Shown piece after piece: positions 1-9,456 of a stretch of 64,000 nt of DNA. The translations under genes were made by a program, and so were the position numbers. The notes under the pieces were generated by a model that ran no database searches, had not been told where the DNA came from, and worked only from the letters and a program-made list of their open reading frames with translations. The DNA is taken from contig JACRAY010000024.1 in the NCBI GenBank assembly GCA_016213325.1, forward strand, positions 124,001 to 188,000. Reading direction: 5' to 3'. This stretch comes from Burkholderiales bacterium (lineage in GTDB: Bacteria > Pseudomonadota > Gammaproteobacteria > Burkholderiales > Burkholderiaceae_C). Position 1 is the first letter of the stretch, and every line of letters begins with the position of its first letter.

Positions 1-2
1 AG

Positions 3-806
3 GAACACGAGCTGGACGAGGCGCAGACCGTGCCGCACTACCTGCCCGAGATGGAAGGCACGGCCTGGCGCGACGCGACGCTGCGCGAGGTGCTCGACAT
101 GCAGGTGGGCGTGGCCTACTCCGAGGCGTACGCCGACCCGAAAGCCGACATCTGGGCCTACTCGCGAGCCGGCGGCATGCGCCCGCGGCCGCCGGGCCAC
201 GACGGCCCGGGCAACTTCTACGACTACCTGCTCACGCTGCGCAAGGAGGGCGGGCACGGCGAAGCCTTCGCGTACAAGACGGTCAACACCGAGGTGCTGT
301 GCTGGATCATGAAGAAGGTGACGGGGCAGCCGCTGGCCGAGATGCTGAGCGAGCGCATCTGGGCGCCGCTCGGCTGCGAGCAGGACGGCTACCTCACGGT
401 CGACGCGATCGGCGTGCCCATGGGCGGCGGCGGCTTGAGCGCCAACCTGCGCGACCTGGCGCGCTTCGGCGAGCTGATGCGGCGCGAAGGCGACTGGCAG
501 GGCCGGCCCGTGCTGCAGCCGCAGGTGGTGGCGGACATCCGGCGCGGCAGCGACCCCGACCGGTTCGCCAAGGCCGGCTACCACCTGCTGCCCGGCTACT
601 CGTACCGCAACATGTGGTGGGTCACGCACAACGAGCTGGGTGCGTTCGAGGCGCGCGGCATCCATGGCCAGCGCCTGTATGTCGCGCCCGACGCCGACAT
701 GGTGATCGCGCGCTTCGCGTCGCACCCCGTCGCCGCCAGCGCGGCGAATGACCCGATCACGCTGCCTGCCTTCCTGGCGCTCGGCTGCATGCTGCGCGAC
801 AGGTAG
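3..806 (+). CDS. Serine hydrolase of the beta-lactamase/6-aminohexanoate-dimer-hydrolase type (5' end cut off)
   Basis: The reading frame is open to the left edge, so the N-terminus, including the expected SxxK nucleophile motif, is missing; 267 residues remain. A YKTVN stretch (near residue 101 of the visible part) fits the YxxxN-type tyrosine motif of class C-like hydrolases such as NylB. A GGGGLSAN segment and a late HGQ motif in place of KTG also match that family. The likely role is hydrolysis of an ester or amide by a serine mechanism; the substrate cannot be told. It ends 14 bases before the TauE-like gene on the same strand. Family assignment is fairly sure, specificity is not. Confidence 0.8.
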   Translation, partial: EHELDEAQTVPHYLPEMEGTAWRDATLREVLDMQVGVAYSEAYADPKADIWAYSRAGGMRPRPPGHDGPGNFYDYLLTLRKEGGHGEAFAYKTVNTEVLCWIMKKVTGQPLAEMLSERIWAPLGCEQDGYLTVDAIGVPMGGGGLSANLRDLARFGELMRREGDWQGRPVLQPQVVADIRRGSDPDRFAKAGYHLLPGYSYRNMWWVTHNELGAFEARGIHGQRLYVAPDADMVIARFASHPVAASAANDPITLPAFLALGCMLRDR

Positions 807-820
807 CGACAATCGCGGGC

Positions 821-1579
821 TTGGCTCTCCCGTTCATCACCGACTGGCAGTTCTACGCCGCCGCGATCCCCGCGGTGCTGCTCATGGGCATCAGCAAGAG
901 CGGCTTCGGCTCGGGCTTCGGCTCGCTCGCCGTGCCGCTGATGGCGATGGCCATCACCGTGCCGCAGGCCGCGGCGATCTTCATGCCGATCCTGTTCGTC
1001 ATGGACGTGCTCGGCGTGGCCGCCTTCCGGCGCCACTTCGACTTCCAGCTGATCCGCTTCCTCATCCCGCTGGGGCTGGTGGGCACGGTGATCGGCACGC
1101 TGTCGTTCCGGCTGCTCGATGCGCGGCTGGTGGCCGGCATCGTGGGCATCTTCACGCTGCTGTTCCTGGCGCAGCGCCTCGCATTCCCGCCGCGCGCCGC
1201 GAGCCCGCACCCGCCGAAATGGGCCGGTGCGCTGCTCACCGTCACCTCCGGCTTCACGAGTTTCGTGTCGCACGCCGGCGGGCCGCCCATCAGCGCCTAC
1301 ATCGTGCCGATGCGCCTCGCGCCCATCGTGTACACGGCCACGATGGCGGCGTTCTTCTTCGTCATCAACCTGAGCAAGTGGGTGCCGTACGCCTGGCTCG
1401 GCCTGCTGGACTTGCGCAACCTGGCGACTTCGCTGGTGCTGCTGCCGCTGGCTCCCTTGGGCGTGTGGGTCGGCGTGCGGCTGGCGCACCGCATCCAGCC
1501 GCAACTGTTCTACCGGCTGGTCTACATCGGCATGCTGCTGACCGGCATCAAGCTGGTCTGGGACGGGTTCTTCGCCTGA
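821..1579 (+). CDS. TauE/SafE-family membrane transporter
   Basis: A 252-residue, very hydrophobic protein with about seven to eight predicted membrane segments and the two-repeat layout of the TauE/SafE family, which exports sulfite or sulfonate-type anions across the inner membrane. The start is taken as TTG because no ATG or GTG precedes the first membrane segment. A GACAAT hexamer lies 7 bases before the TTG and no Shine-Dalgarno is seen, so the message may be leaderless. The last 58 bases overlap the 3' end of the convergent PAS gene. The substrate is unknown; the family name does not prove sulfite export. Confidence 0.85.
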   Translation: MALPFITDWQFYAAAIPAVLLMGISKSGFGSGFGSLAVPLMAMAITVPQAAAIFMPILFVMDVLGVAAFRRHFDFQLIRFLIPLGLVGTVIGTLSFRLLDARLVAGIVGIFTLLFLAQRLAFPPRAASPHPPKWAGALLTVTSGFTSFVSHAGGPPISAYIVPMRLAPIVYTATMAAFFFVINLSKWVPYAWLGLLDLRNLATSLVLLPLAPLGVWVGVRLAHRIQPQLFYRLVYIGMLLTGIKLVWDGFFA

Positions 1580-2094
1580 GGCACTTCGCGCCAGGTGGTC
1601 ACGGTGCCCAGGCGCTGTCCCTGCACGCGGTGCGAAACCATCAGGCAGTGCAAGGTGCGGCCATCGGTGCGTTCGACGAGCCCCGAGTGTTCTTCTTCCG
1701 GGCGGGCATGGTGCGCCTCGACCAGTGCCAGCAGGAACTGCGGGTCGCGCACCTGTGCAAGCTGCAGGGCGAGCAGGGCCGAGTCGTTCAGGCCTTCCAT
1801 GCGCTCGGCCGTGAGGCGCCACATCTGCAGGAAGCGCAGGTTGTAGTGCATCGCGTGCCCGAAGTGGCCGGTGGCCAGCACGCCGTCTTCGCAGGCGTCC
1901 AGCGTTGCCAGCAGCAGCGCCACCGTGGCCCGGGCCTCGCCCAGGTCCTGCATGCGCGTCTGCAGCGAGCGGTTGGCGGCCAGCAGCTTCTGCTGCGACG
2001 CCGCCAGCGACCGCTGGGCCCTGGCGAGCTCATGGGCCAGCTGGTTGACCAGCTCACTGCCTGCTGCCGCCCGCTTCTCCCGGAGCTCAGGCAT
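1522..2094 (-). CDS. Small PAS-domain protein, partner of the hybrid kinase
   Basis: A 190-residue protein: an N-terminal coiled-coil (about residues 8-50), then one PAS fold (about 55-175), and no output domain. The ATG at 2094 overlaps the TGA of the upstream histidine kinase gene by 8 bases, so the two are very probably translated together. The PAS part resembles the first PAS of that kinase: both carry an LLxTLD, then NxRF, an LAQV-like stretch and a VQGxxxGxVxTxR ending. This suggests a duplicated sensor module. It may bind the kinase or compete for its signal; that is inference. The C-terminus is coded antisense to the end of the TauE-like gene. Confidence 0.75.
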   Translation of the reverse strand: MPELREKRAAAGSELVNQLAHELARAQRSLAASQQKLLAANRSLQTRMQDLGEARATVALLLATLDACEDGVLATGHFGHAMHYNLRFLQMWRLTAERMEGLNDSALLALQLAQVRDPQFLLALVEAHHARPEEEHSGLVERTDGRTLHCLMVSHRVQGQRLGTVTTWREVPQAKNPSQTSLMPVSSMPM

Positions 2095-5000
2095 GCTGCT
2101 TCTCCCGGGTGGCGAGCTGGTTCGCGATCGCACCCGTCAGGTCCGCCAGCGGGCCCTGCAGCGCATCGAGGTGCCGGGCGACCTCCTGTGGTGGCCGCCC
2201 GTCCTTGAAAGCGCGTTCCAGCGCCGCGGCGAGTTGCTCCACCGTGGTGGCGCCCACGTTGGCCGAGACGCCCTTGAGGGTGTGCGCCACGCGCTCGGCC
2301 GTCGCGGCATCGCCGGCGGCCAGCGCGTCGCGCACCTGCTGCGCGGCCGGGGCCTGCCCCGCCGCATAGCGTTGCAGCATCGCCAGGTACAGCGGCTTCT
2401 TGCCGGCCATGCGCGACAGGCCCAGCGCCGTGTCCAGGCCCGCGATGCCTTGCGGCACGCCGTCGGCAACCGCTGGGGCAGGCCGCGGCTGCGCCGCCGG
2501 CGGCTCCTGCAGCGGGGCGCCGGCCGGGCGGATCCAGCGCAGCAGCATGGCGTCCAGCTCTTTCGGGTCGATCGGCTTGACCAGGTAGTCGTTCATCCCG
2601 GCTGCGATGCACTTCTGCCGGTCGGCCTCCATGGCATTGGCCGTCATCGCGATGACCGGCAGGTGCCGGAGCTTCGGCATGTCGCGCAGTACGCGCGTGG
2701 CGGTCACGCCGTCCATCACCGGCATCTGCATGTCCATGAAGACCAGGTCGTACGCCTGGGCATCCAGCGCCGCCAGGGCGGCTGCGCCGTCGCTCGCCAC
2801 GTCAACGCGCAGTCCCGTTTCTTCCAGCAGCTCGCGCGCCACCTGCTGGTTGATGTCGTTGTCCTCCACCAGCAGCACGCGCCGCCCGGCGATCGTGGCC
2901 AGCCGGCCCTGTGGCGCGGCCACGAGCCCGGCGGGTGAGGTGACGCGAGCTACCCGTCCGCCCAGCGCACGCATGGTGGCGTCGAACAGGGCCGACGCGT
3001 TTACCGGTTTCACCAGCACGTCGTCGATACCAGCGCGGTTGGCGCCTGCCGTTGCTTCCTCGCGCCCGAAGGCGGTGACCATCAGCATCATCGGCGGCGT
3101 GGCGAGGCCCAGCGCGCGGATCTGCTGTGCGGCTTCGATGCCGTCCATGCCGGGCATGCGCCAGTCGAGGTAGACGACGTCGTACGGGCGGCCCTGCCGT
3201 GCGGCGTCGCGCACCTGCGTCACCGCGGCGGCGCCATCTTCGGCTTCGTCGACGCTGAAGGTCATGCCCTGCAGCATGTCGGCGATCACGCTGCGTGCAT
3301 GCATGTTGTCGTCCACCACCAGCACGCGCCGGCCGCGCAGGTCGGGGCGCGGCAGCAATTGCCGCTGCCTGGCCTGGCCTACGCCCACGCGCGCGGTAAA
3401 CCAGAAGATGCTGCCGCGGCCGGGCGTGCTTTCCACGCCGACCTCGCCGCCCATCAGCTCCGCCAGCTTCTTGCTGATGGCCAGCCCGAGACCGGTGCCG
3501 CCGAAGCGGCGGGTGGTGGAGGTGTCGGCCTGCGAGAAGCTGCGGAACAGCCGGTCGACCTGCTCCGGCGTGAGGCCGATGCCGGTGTCGCGCACGCGGA
3601 ACAGCAGTTGCACGCCCTGCGCCGTGCGCTCGGTGGCGCGCACCGAAACCACGACCTCGCCGCGCTCGGTGAACTTCACGGCGTTGGCGGCGTAGTTCAG
3701 CAGCACCTGGCCCAGGCGCAGCGGATCGCCGACCAGCGCGCGCGGCACGTCGGGCGCCACGTCGAACACCAGCTCGAGCCCCTTGGCGTGGCATTTCTCG
3801 CTGATGAGGGCCGAGGTGTCGTCCAGCAGCTTGTCCAGCGCAAACTCGGCCTGCTCCAGGTCGAGGCGGCCGGCCTCCACCTTCGAGAAGTCGAGGATGT
3901 CGTTGATGATGCCCAGCAGGTGCTGGCCCGAAGCCTGCACCTTCTGGATGTAGTCGCGCTGGCGCGGCGCCAGCTCGGTCTTCAGCACCAGGTGCGACAG
4001 GCCGATGATGGCGTTCATCGGCGTGCGGATCTCATGGCTCATGTTGGCCAGGAAGTCCGACTTCATGCGCGTGGCATCCTCGGCGATTTCCTTGGCGCGG
4101 CGGATTTCCTCTTCGTTGCGCTTGCGCTGCGTGATGTCGCGGCCGATGCCGAGCACGCCCCGGGCGTTGCCCTTCTCGTCGTACAGCGGCGACACCACCG
4201 ACTCCAGCAGCACCTGTTCGCCGCCCGGGTAGGTCACCCAGGTTTCGTAGGACTCGCCCTTCAGGTCGCGCAGCACGCGTGCGTCGCTCTCTTCCATCAC
4301 GGCGGCCGAGTCCGCTGCAAACAGGTCGCGGCAGGTCAGCCCCGGGATTTCCTTCAGCGGCCGTCCGACGGCCGCGGCCATGGCCGTGTTGCAGCCGAGG
4401 AAGCGGCCTTCGCGGTCCTTGTAGAACACCAGGTCCGGGATCGAGTTGATCAGCCCTTCCAGCGTGGCCTGCTGCCGGCGCTTCTCGGCTTCTGCCCGCT
4501 TCAGGCTCGTGATGTCCTTGAAAGTGCAGATGTAGGTGGGGCCATCGGCCGTCGGCGCGAGGAACAGCGTGACTTCCACGTCGCGCAGCTCGCCGTCGCA
4601 GCGGCGGTGCACGCTGTTGAAGGTGACGGGGCCGGGGATGGTCGCCAGCGCCTCGTCGAGCGAGGCCTGGTCGGCGGCGGTGAAGCGCGCGTCGAAGTCG
4701 AAGACCGTCCTGCCGAGAAGCTCGTCGCGCGTATAGCCGAAGTGGTGGCAGGCCGCCGGGTTGGCATAGGTGCAACGCATCGTGGCCTGGTCGACCCACA
4801 GCATCACGCCGCCATACTCCATCACTTCTTCGCTGAGTTTCAGGCGGCGCTCGTAGCCCAGCCGCTGGGTCACGTCGCGGAAGGTGATGACGCTGCCGAC
4901 GATGCGGCCCTGCACGCGCTGGGGATGCACGTGGCGCTCCAGCACGCGTCCGTCGGCCAGCTCCACGTGGCAACGCGTCTCGTCGTCCGGATGCAGGCGC

Positions 5001-5302
5001 CGCCATTCCACCTTGCGCTGCCAGTCGGCGGGGTCTTTCACCACTTTCAGCTGGTGCTCGACCACTTGGGCCAGGCGCAAGTCGCTGATGTCCTCTTCGG
5101 GCAGTCCCCAGAGCTCGACGAAACGGATGTTGAAGTACATCGTGGTCTCGGGCTCGTCATAGCGCAGCGTGAGGATGCCGTCGCTCGCGGTGTCCAGCGT
5201 CGAGACCAGCAGCGCATGCGAGTCGCGCAGCTGCGCGAGCTCGCGCTCGGTGGCCCGCAGGCGCTCGGCGGCCAGTGCCAGGTGTTCCAGTGCCCGTTCC
5301 AT
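2087..5302 (-). CDS. Soluble hybrid sensor histidine kinase, PAS3-HisKA-HATPase-REC-REC-Hpt
   Basis: A 1071-residue unorthodox kinase of the BarA type but without membrane segments. Order: coiled-coil (1-30), PAS domains (about 31-145, 155-270, 280-395), HisKA with SHEIRTP and phospho-His 423, HATPase with N box (N536/N540), G1 DTGIG (572-576) and G2 GGTGLGL (601-607), receiver 1 (phospho-Asp 713), receiver 2 (phospho-Asp 857) and a C-terminal Hpt with HTLKG (His 1007). All phosphorelay residues are present, so a His-Asp-His relay is expected. The start has an AAGGAG Shine-Dalgarno. No response regulator with a DNA-binding domain is nearby, so the target is unknown. The PAS gene follows with overlap. 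Confidence 0.93.
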   Translation of the reverse strand: MERALEHLALAAERLRATERELAQLRDSHALLVSTLDTASDGILTLRYDEPETTMYFNIRFVELWGLPEEDISDLRLAQVVEHQLKVVKDPADWQRKVEWRRLHPDDETRCHVELADGRVLERHVHPQRVQGRIVGSVITFRDVTQRLGYERRLKLSEEVMEYGGVMLWVDQATMRCTYANPAACHHFGYTRDELLGRTVFDFDARFTAADQASLDEALATIPGPVTFNSVHRRCDGELRDVEVTLFLAPTADGPTYICTFKDITSLKRAEAEKRRQQATLEGLINSIPDLVFYKDREGRFLGCNTAMAAAVGRPLKEIPGLTCRDLFAADSAAVMEESDARVLRDLKGESYETWVTYPGGEQVLLESVVSPLYDEKGNARGVLGIGRDITQRKRNEEEIRRAKEIAEDATRMKSDFLANMSHEIRTPMNAIIGLSHLVLKTELAPRQRDYIQKVQASGQHLLGIINDILDFSKVEAGRLDLEQAEFALDKLLDDTSALISEKCHAKGLELVFDVAPDVPRALVGDPLRLGQVLLNYAANAVKFTERGEVVVSVRATERTAQGVQLLFRVRDTGIGLTPEQVDRLFRSFSQADTSTTRRFGGTGLGLAISKKLAELMGGEVGVESTPGRGSIFWFTARVGVGQARQRQLLPRPDLRGRRVLVVDDNMHARSVIADMLQGMTFSVDEAEDGAAAVTQVRDAARQGRPYDVVYLDWRMPGMDGIEAAQQIRALGLATPPMMLMVTAFGREEATAGANRAGIDDVLVKPVNASALFDATMRALGGRVARVTSPAGLVAAPQGRLATIAGRRVLLVEDNDINQQVARELLEETGLRVDVASDGAAALAALDAQAYDLVFMDMQMPVMDGVTATRVLRDMPKLRHLPVIAMTANAMEADRQKCIAAGMNDYLVKPIDPKELDAMLLRWIRPAGAPLQEPPAAQPRPAPAVADGVPQGIAGLDTALGLSRMAGKKPLYLAMLQRYAAGQAPAAQQVRDALAAGDAATAERVAHTLKGVSANVGATTVEQLAAALERAFKDGRPPQEVARHLDALQGPLADLTGAIANQLATREKQHA

Positions 5303-5376
5303 GGCGTATCTCCTTGCTCGTTACGCAATGAGACCACTGCCAATCACCAAAGGCTTAAGCAGAATGCCTAAGCGGG

Positions 5377-7224
5377 CTAGGGATTTGGGTCCCCGGACCA
5401 CCCCGGGGTGCGCTCGGCGCCGCGTTGGAGCCGCTCCTCGCGCTCGGCCCGCTCGCGCGCCATCTGCTCCTCGAGCTGCGCGCGCCCCTGCTTCACCACG
5501 GCGATCATCCTGGCGCGGTCGCGGTGGTGCGGGTACATCTTCTCGAACAGCTCCAGGTTGTGCCGCCGGAAGCGCATGGCGTGCTCGCGCGCCTCGTGCG
5601 GCGCGTATCCCAGCATCTCCAGCACGGTGCGGCCGCTCAGCAGGCTGGACTCGAACACTTCGCGCTGCACGTGCATCACGCCGCGGTCGCGCAGCGCGTT
5701 CCAGTGCGTCACGTCGCGGGCACGTGCCACCAGCGCGAGGTGGGGGAAGTGTTCCTTCGCCAGTTCGACGATGCGCAGCGACTGGTCGACGTCGTCCACG
5801 GCGACCACCAGCACGCTTGCCTGGGCGGCACCCGCCGTGCGCAGCAGGTCCAGCCGCGTGGCGTCGCCGTAGTGCACGGTGTAGCCGAAGATGCGGGCCG
5901 CTTCGATCATGTCGGCGTCGTGGTCCAGCACGGTGGCGCGGATGCCCTGCGCATTGAGCAGGCGGCCGATCATCTGGCCGTAGCGCCCGAAGCCGGCGAT
6001 GATCACGGGCGCGTCCTGCGGCTCGCTCAGTTCCTCGAGCTGCGGCCGTCCCGCGCCCGCCAGCCGCGGCACGAGCAGGCGGTCGGCCGCCACCAGCAGC
6101 AGCGGGCCGAGCAGCATCGAGACGGCCACCGCGCCTATCAGCAGCGAAGCGGTCTCCGCAGGAAACACGCGCGCACCGGCCGCCGACTGGAACACCACGA
6201 AAGCGAACTCGCCGCCCTGCGCCAGCAGCACGGTGAAGACGGGCCGCTCGGCGAGCGGCACACCCATGCCGCGCGCCAGCAGCCAGATGACGGCGGCCTT
6301 GGCCACCAGGAAGCCGGCGACGATGGCCGCCATCAGGCCGGGCGACGCGGCCAGCACGCCGAAGTCGATGCTCATGCCCACCGCGATGAAGAACAGGCCC
6401 AGCAGCAGCCCCTTGAAGGGCTCGATGTCGGTCTCGAGCTCGCGCCGGTATTCGCTTTCGGCCAGCAGCACGCCCGCGAGGAAAGCGCCCAGCGCCATCG
6501 ACAGGCCGACGAGCTGCATGAGCGCCGCGATGGCTACCACCAGCAGCAGGGCGGCCGCGGTGAAGATCTCCGGCGTGCGGCTGCGTGCTATCCAGCGCAG
6601 GAGCGGCCTGAGCGCCAGCCGGCCGCCGAGGATGATGCCGCCCACCACGGCCACGATGGTGGCGGCTTCGAGCCACAGGTTGCCGTCCGAAGTGGGCCGC
6701 GGCGCGCGGCCCAAGAGCGGCAGCAGCGCCAGGATCGGGATGGCCGCCACGTCCTGGAACAGGAGGATGGAAAAGCCCGCCTGCCCGCTGGACGTGCGCA
6801 GCAGGTTGCGTTCGCCGAACACCTGCAGCGCGATGGCGGTGGACGACAGCGCGAGTCCCAGTGCGGCCACCAGCGCGATGCGCCAGGGCGTACCGGCGAC
6901 GACCGCCGCGGCCAGCAGCAGTGCCGCACAGGCGCCGACCTGCGCGGAGCCCCAGCCGAAGATCGGCCTGCGCAGCGCCCACAGGCGGCGCGGCTCCAGT
7001 TCCAGTCCCACCAGGAACAGCATCAGCACCACGCCGAACTCGGCAAAGTGCAGGATGTCCTCGACGTTGGACACCAGGCCCAGGCCCCAGGGGCCGATCA
7101 CGATGCCCGCCGTGAGGTAGCCGATGATGGAACCCAGCCCGAGGGCGCGGGCCACCGGCACCGCAATGACGGCGGCCGACAGGTAGATCAGGCTGCTGGT
7201 AAGCCAGGCCGGCGCGTGTTCCAT
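5377..7224 (-). CDS. KefB/KefC-type monovalent cation:proton antiporter with RCK domain
   Basis: A 615-residue inner-membrane protein. Residues 1 to about 380 form the CPA2 Na+/H+ exchanger fold with some twelve membrane segments. A Rossmann-type TrkA-N/RCK domain follows, with GFGRYGQ as its nucleotide-binding loop. The charged tail is rich in Glu and Arg. Members move K+ out in exchange for protons and are gated by glutathione adducts in the Kef subgroup. The ATG at 7224 was chosen because the membrane domain begins there; the frame further upstream overlaps the next gene. Five bases separate it from the flavodoxin-like gene upstream, as in kefF-kefC operons. Confidence 0.88.
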   Translation of the reverse strand: MEHAPAWLTSSLIYLSAAVIAVPVARALGLGSIIGYLTAGIVIGPWGLGLVSNVEDILHFAEFGVVLMLFLVGLELEPRRLWALRRPIFGWGSAQVGACAALLLAAAVVAGTPWRIALVAALGLALSSTAIALQVFGERNLLRTSSGQAGFSILLFQDVAAIPILALLPLLGRAPRPTSDGNLWLEAATIVAVVGGIILGGRLALRPLLRWIARSRTPEIFTAAALLLVVAIAALMQLVGLSMALGAFLAGVLLAESEYRRELETDIEPFKGLLLGLFFIAVGMSIDFGVLAASPGLMAAIVAGFLVAKAAVIWLLARGMGVPLAERPVFTVLLAQGGEFAFVVFQSAAGARVFPAETASLLIGAVAVSMLLGPLLLVAADRLLVPRLAGAGRPQLEELSEPQDAPVIIAGFGRYGQMIGRLLNAQGIRATVLDHDADMIEAARIFGYTVHYGDATRLDLLRTAGAAQASVLVVAVDDVDQSLRIVELAKEHFPHLALVARARDVTHWNALRDRGVMHVQREVFESSLLSGRTVLEMLGYAPHEAREHAMRFRRHNLELFEKMYPHHRDRARMIAVVKQGRAQLEEQMARERAEREERLQRGAERTPGWSGDPNP

Positions 7225-7229
7225 GGTTT

Positions 7230-7838
7230 TCAGCGCGCCAGCGGCCGGTCGCCCGCCGGCACGTCGCACTCGGGGCACTGCGGCAGTTCGTCGAGTTCGG
7301 GCCAGCCGGGATAGGACGCGAGGCGCTCGGCGAAGACCGCCACGTGCGCCTCGATGTCCGCTTCGGCCGCGCGATGCGCGCCGTGCAGCACCAGCGGCGG
7401 CAGGAAGCGCATGCCGCACAGGTGGGCGGTCTGTTCGTACGGCGGCATGAAGGCGTCGAAGAAGAAGCGGTTGTAGCCGGAGGGGTGGTAGGACGCCTCG
7501 GGCCCGCCGGTGCTGGCGACCAGCCACAAGTCCTTGCCGGCGAGGGCCGTGCCCGATCGGCCGTAGGCCCAGCCGTAAGTCAGCACGTCGTCCAGCCACA
7601 GCTTCAGGAGCGGCGGCATCGAGTACCACTGCACCGGGTGCAGCAAGACGATCAGGTCGGCGGCACCGGCGCGTACCTGCTCCGCAGGGACGTCGATGTC
7701 GTAGTCGGGGTAAGTCGCGTACAGGTCGCAAAGGTCAACCCCACCGACACCCCGTGCCGCCTCGACCAGGCGCCGGTTCACCCGGGAATCGCGCAGGTGG
7801 GGGTGCGCTGCCAGCACGTACGTCTTAAACCGGCTCAT
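7230..7838 (-). CDS. NAD(P)H oxidoreductase, KefF-like ancillary subunit
   Basis: A 202-residue flavodoxin-fold quinone reductase of the KefF/MdaB group. It shows an HPVQWYSMPP stretch and an STGG segment typical of FMN-binding members. In characterised Kef systems such a subunit binds the antiporter and is needed for full activity; it may also detoxify electrophilic quinones. It sits directly upstream of the antiporter gene, which supports that pairing. Three in-frame ATGs exist (7868, 7856, 7838); 7838 is preferred since the conserved fold starts right after it, but neither site has a strong ribosome binding sequence. It is divergent from the ParA gene. Confidence 0.85.
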   Translation of the reverse strand: MSRFKTYVLAAHPHLRDSRVNRRLVEAARGVGGVDLCDLYATYPDYDIDVPAEQVRAGAADLIVLLHPVQWYSMPPLLKLWLDDVLTYGWAYGRSGTALAGKDLWLVASTGGPEASYHPSGYNRFFFDAFMPPYEQTAHLCGMRFLPPLVLHGAHRAAEADIEAHVAVFAERLASYPGWPELDELPQCPECDVPAGDRPLAR

Positions 7839-7894
7839 TTGTGCCAACTCATCCATAGCAGCTAACATAGCGCAACCCCGGCCGAGGAGGATTC

Positions 7895-8512
7895 ATGCCT
7901 GTCGTCGTCGTCGCCAATCCCAAAGGCGGTGTGGGCAAGTCCACGCTGGCCACCAATATCGCAGGCTACTTCGCCTCGAAAGGCCACAAGGTGATGCTGG
8001 GCGACGCCGACCGCCAGCAGTCGTCGCGCCTGTGGCTGGGACTCCGGCCGCCCGAGGCGCGCAGGATCGCCACGTGGGACCTTACCCACGACAACATCGC
8101 GAAGCCGCCGAAGGGTACCACGCACGTCGTGCTGGACACGCCCGCCGGGCTGCACGACAAGGCGTTCAAGCAGGCGCTGAAAATGGCCGACAAGGTGGTG
8201 GTGCCGCTGCAGCCCAGCGTGTTCGACATCTTCGCCACCCGCGCCTTCCTCGACGAGCTGGCGGAGCACCGGCACGCATCGCACATGTTGGTGGGTGTCG
8301 TGGGAATGCGGGTCGACGCGCGCACCATCGCGGCCGACAAGCTGCGCGAGTTCACCGAAAGCTTGGGGCTGCCCGTGCTGGGCTACCTGCGGCCGACGCA
8401 GAACTACATCCACCTCGCCGCGCGCGGGCTCTCGCTGTTCGACGTGGCGCCGTCCAAGGTCGAGCGCGACCTGGAGCAGTGGCAGGACCTGTGTCGCTGG
8501 CTGGACACCTGA
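7895..8512 (+). CDS. ParA-family ATPase without a ParB partner
   Basis: A 205-residue deviant Walker ATPase. The P-loop KGGVGKST is at residues 10-17, so both the deviant lysine (K10) and the catalytic lysine are present. A switch motif with LDTPAG follows. Such proteins position plasmids, chromosomes, chemoreceptors or other cargo by ATP-dependent dimerisation on DNA. No parB-like gene lies next to it, and the neighbours (Kef system, MaoC hydratase) give no cargo hint. A GGAGG Shine-Dalgarno lies before the ATG. It is too short for a chromosomal ParA with an HTH and resembles the stand-alone ParA-like ATPases. Confidence 0.88.
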   Translation: MPVVVVANPKGGVGKSTLATNIAGYFASKGHKVMLGDADRQQSSRLWLGLRPPEARRIATWDLTHDNIAKPPKGTTHVVLDTPAGLHDKAFKQALKMADKVVVPLQPSVFDIFATRAFLDELAEHRHASHMLVGVVGMRVDARTIAADKLREFTESLGLPVLGYLRPTQNYIHLAARGLSLFDVAPSKVERDLEQWQDLCRWLDT

Positions 8513-8543
8513 CGAACGCCGCGGGGCTGTAGTCTCCGGTCCC

Positions 8544-8996
8544 ATGAGAAACCTCGATTTCGCCGAATTGCCCACGCTGGTCGGGCAGGAAGTGGCCGTG
8601 ACCGACTGGGTCACGATCACGCAGCAGCAGGTGAACCAGTTCGCCGAGGCGACCGGCGACCACCAGTGGATCCACGTGGACGTCGAGCGGGCGAAAGCGG
8701 GGCCTTTCGGCGCGCCGATCGCGCACGGCTTCCTCACGCTGTCGCTGATCCCGCGGTTCTTCGAGTCGGCCTTCAACGTCAGCAACTCGCGCATGGGCGT
8801 CAACTACGGGCTGAACCAGGTGCGCTTCACCGCGCCGGTGCCGGTGGGCAGCCGCTTGCGCGCGCGCCTGACCCTGCTGGCCTGCGAGCCCATCGAGGGC
8901 AACGGCCTGCAGATGACCTGGAAGGTGGTGATGGAGCGCGAGGGCAGCGACCGGCCGGTGTGCGTGGCCGAATCGATCTCGCGCCGCTACGCCTGA
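8544..8996 (+). CDS. MaoC-family dehydratase (hot-dog (R)-enoyl hydratase type)
   Basis: A 150-residue single hot-dog protein. The hydratase signature is seen as ATGDHQWIH, with the catalytic Asp and His, followed by GAPIAHGFLTLSL. Members hydrate 2-enoyl-CoA to (R)-3-hydroxyacyl-CoA, often feeding polyhydroxyalkanoate or fatty-acid metabolism. The ATG at 8544 starts at the usual NodN/MaoC length; the open frame continues upstream but overlaps parA. It converges with trmL, with a 10-base overlap of coding ends. The exact substrate is not evident. Confidence 0.9.
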   Translation: MRNLDFAELPTLVGQEVAVTDWVTITQQQVNQFAEATGDHQWIHVDVERAKAGPFGAPIAHGFLTLSLIPRFFESAFNVSNSRMGVNYGLNQVRFTAPVPVGSRLRARLTLLACEPIEGNGLQMTWKVVMEREGSDRPVCVAESISRRYA

Positions 8997-9454
8997 GCGA
9001 AGCCGTTCTGCCGCCACGCTTCGAACACCGTCACTGCCACGGCATTCGACAGGTTCAGGCTGCGCTGGCCGGCGCGCATGGGCAGCTTCAACCTGTTGGA
9101 AGCAGGGAAAGAGTCGCGCAGGGCCGGCTTCAGCCCGCTGGTTTCCGAGCCGAACACCAGCCAGTCGCCGGGCTGGAAGGCCGTGTCGTGCACGAAGCGC
9201 TCGCCGCGCGTCGTCAGTGCGAACATGCGCGCCGGGTCGGGCATTTCAGCCGCGAGGAAGGTCTGCCAGTCCCGATGCCGCCGTACCTGCGCGTACTCGT
9301 GATAGTCCAGTCCTGCGCGCTTCATCTGGCGGTCTTCCATCGAAAAGCCCAGCGGTTCGATGAGGTGCAGCTGGCAACCCGTGTTGGCCGCCAGCCGGAT
9401 CACGTTGCCGGTGTTGGGCGGGATCTCGGGCTCGACCAGGACGATGCGGAACAT
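8987..9454 (-). CDS. trmL: tRNA (cytidine/uridine-34-2'-O)-methyltransferase TrmL
   Basis: A 155-residue SPOUT methyltransferase of the minimal trefoil-knot type. The three SPOUT motifs are visible: NTGNVIRLAANTG near the N-terminus, LVFGSETSGL in the middle and LPMRAGQRSLNLSNA near the C-terminus, the last forming the knot and SAM pocket. TrmL methylates the wobble 2'-OH of tRNA-Leu species. Length matches E. coli TrmL (157). It follows comF on the same strand with a 2-base gap, so the two are probably one transcript. Confidence 0.95.
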   Translation of the reverse strand: MFRIVLVEPEIPPNTGNVIRLAANTGCQLHLIEPLGFSMEDRQMKRAGLDYHEYAQVRRHRDWQTFLAAEMPDPARMFALTTRGERFVHDTAFQPGDWLVFGSETSGLKPALRDSFPASNRLKLPMRAGQRSLNLSNAVAVTVFEAWRQNGFAQA

Positions 9455-9456
9455 GC

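Noticed and set aside
2087..5371. Long open frames on the plus strand opposite the histidine kinase gene (up to 690 codons).
   Set aside because: They are antisense shadows caused by high third-position GC; they are rich in His, Arg and Gln, show no domain, and the minus-strand gene has full catalytic motifs.
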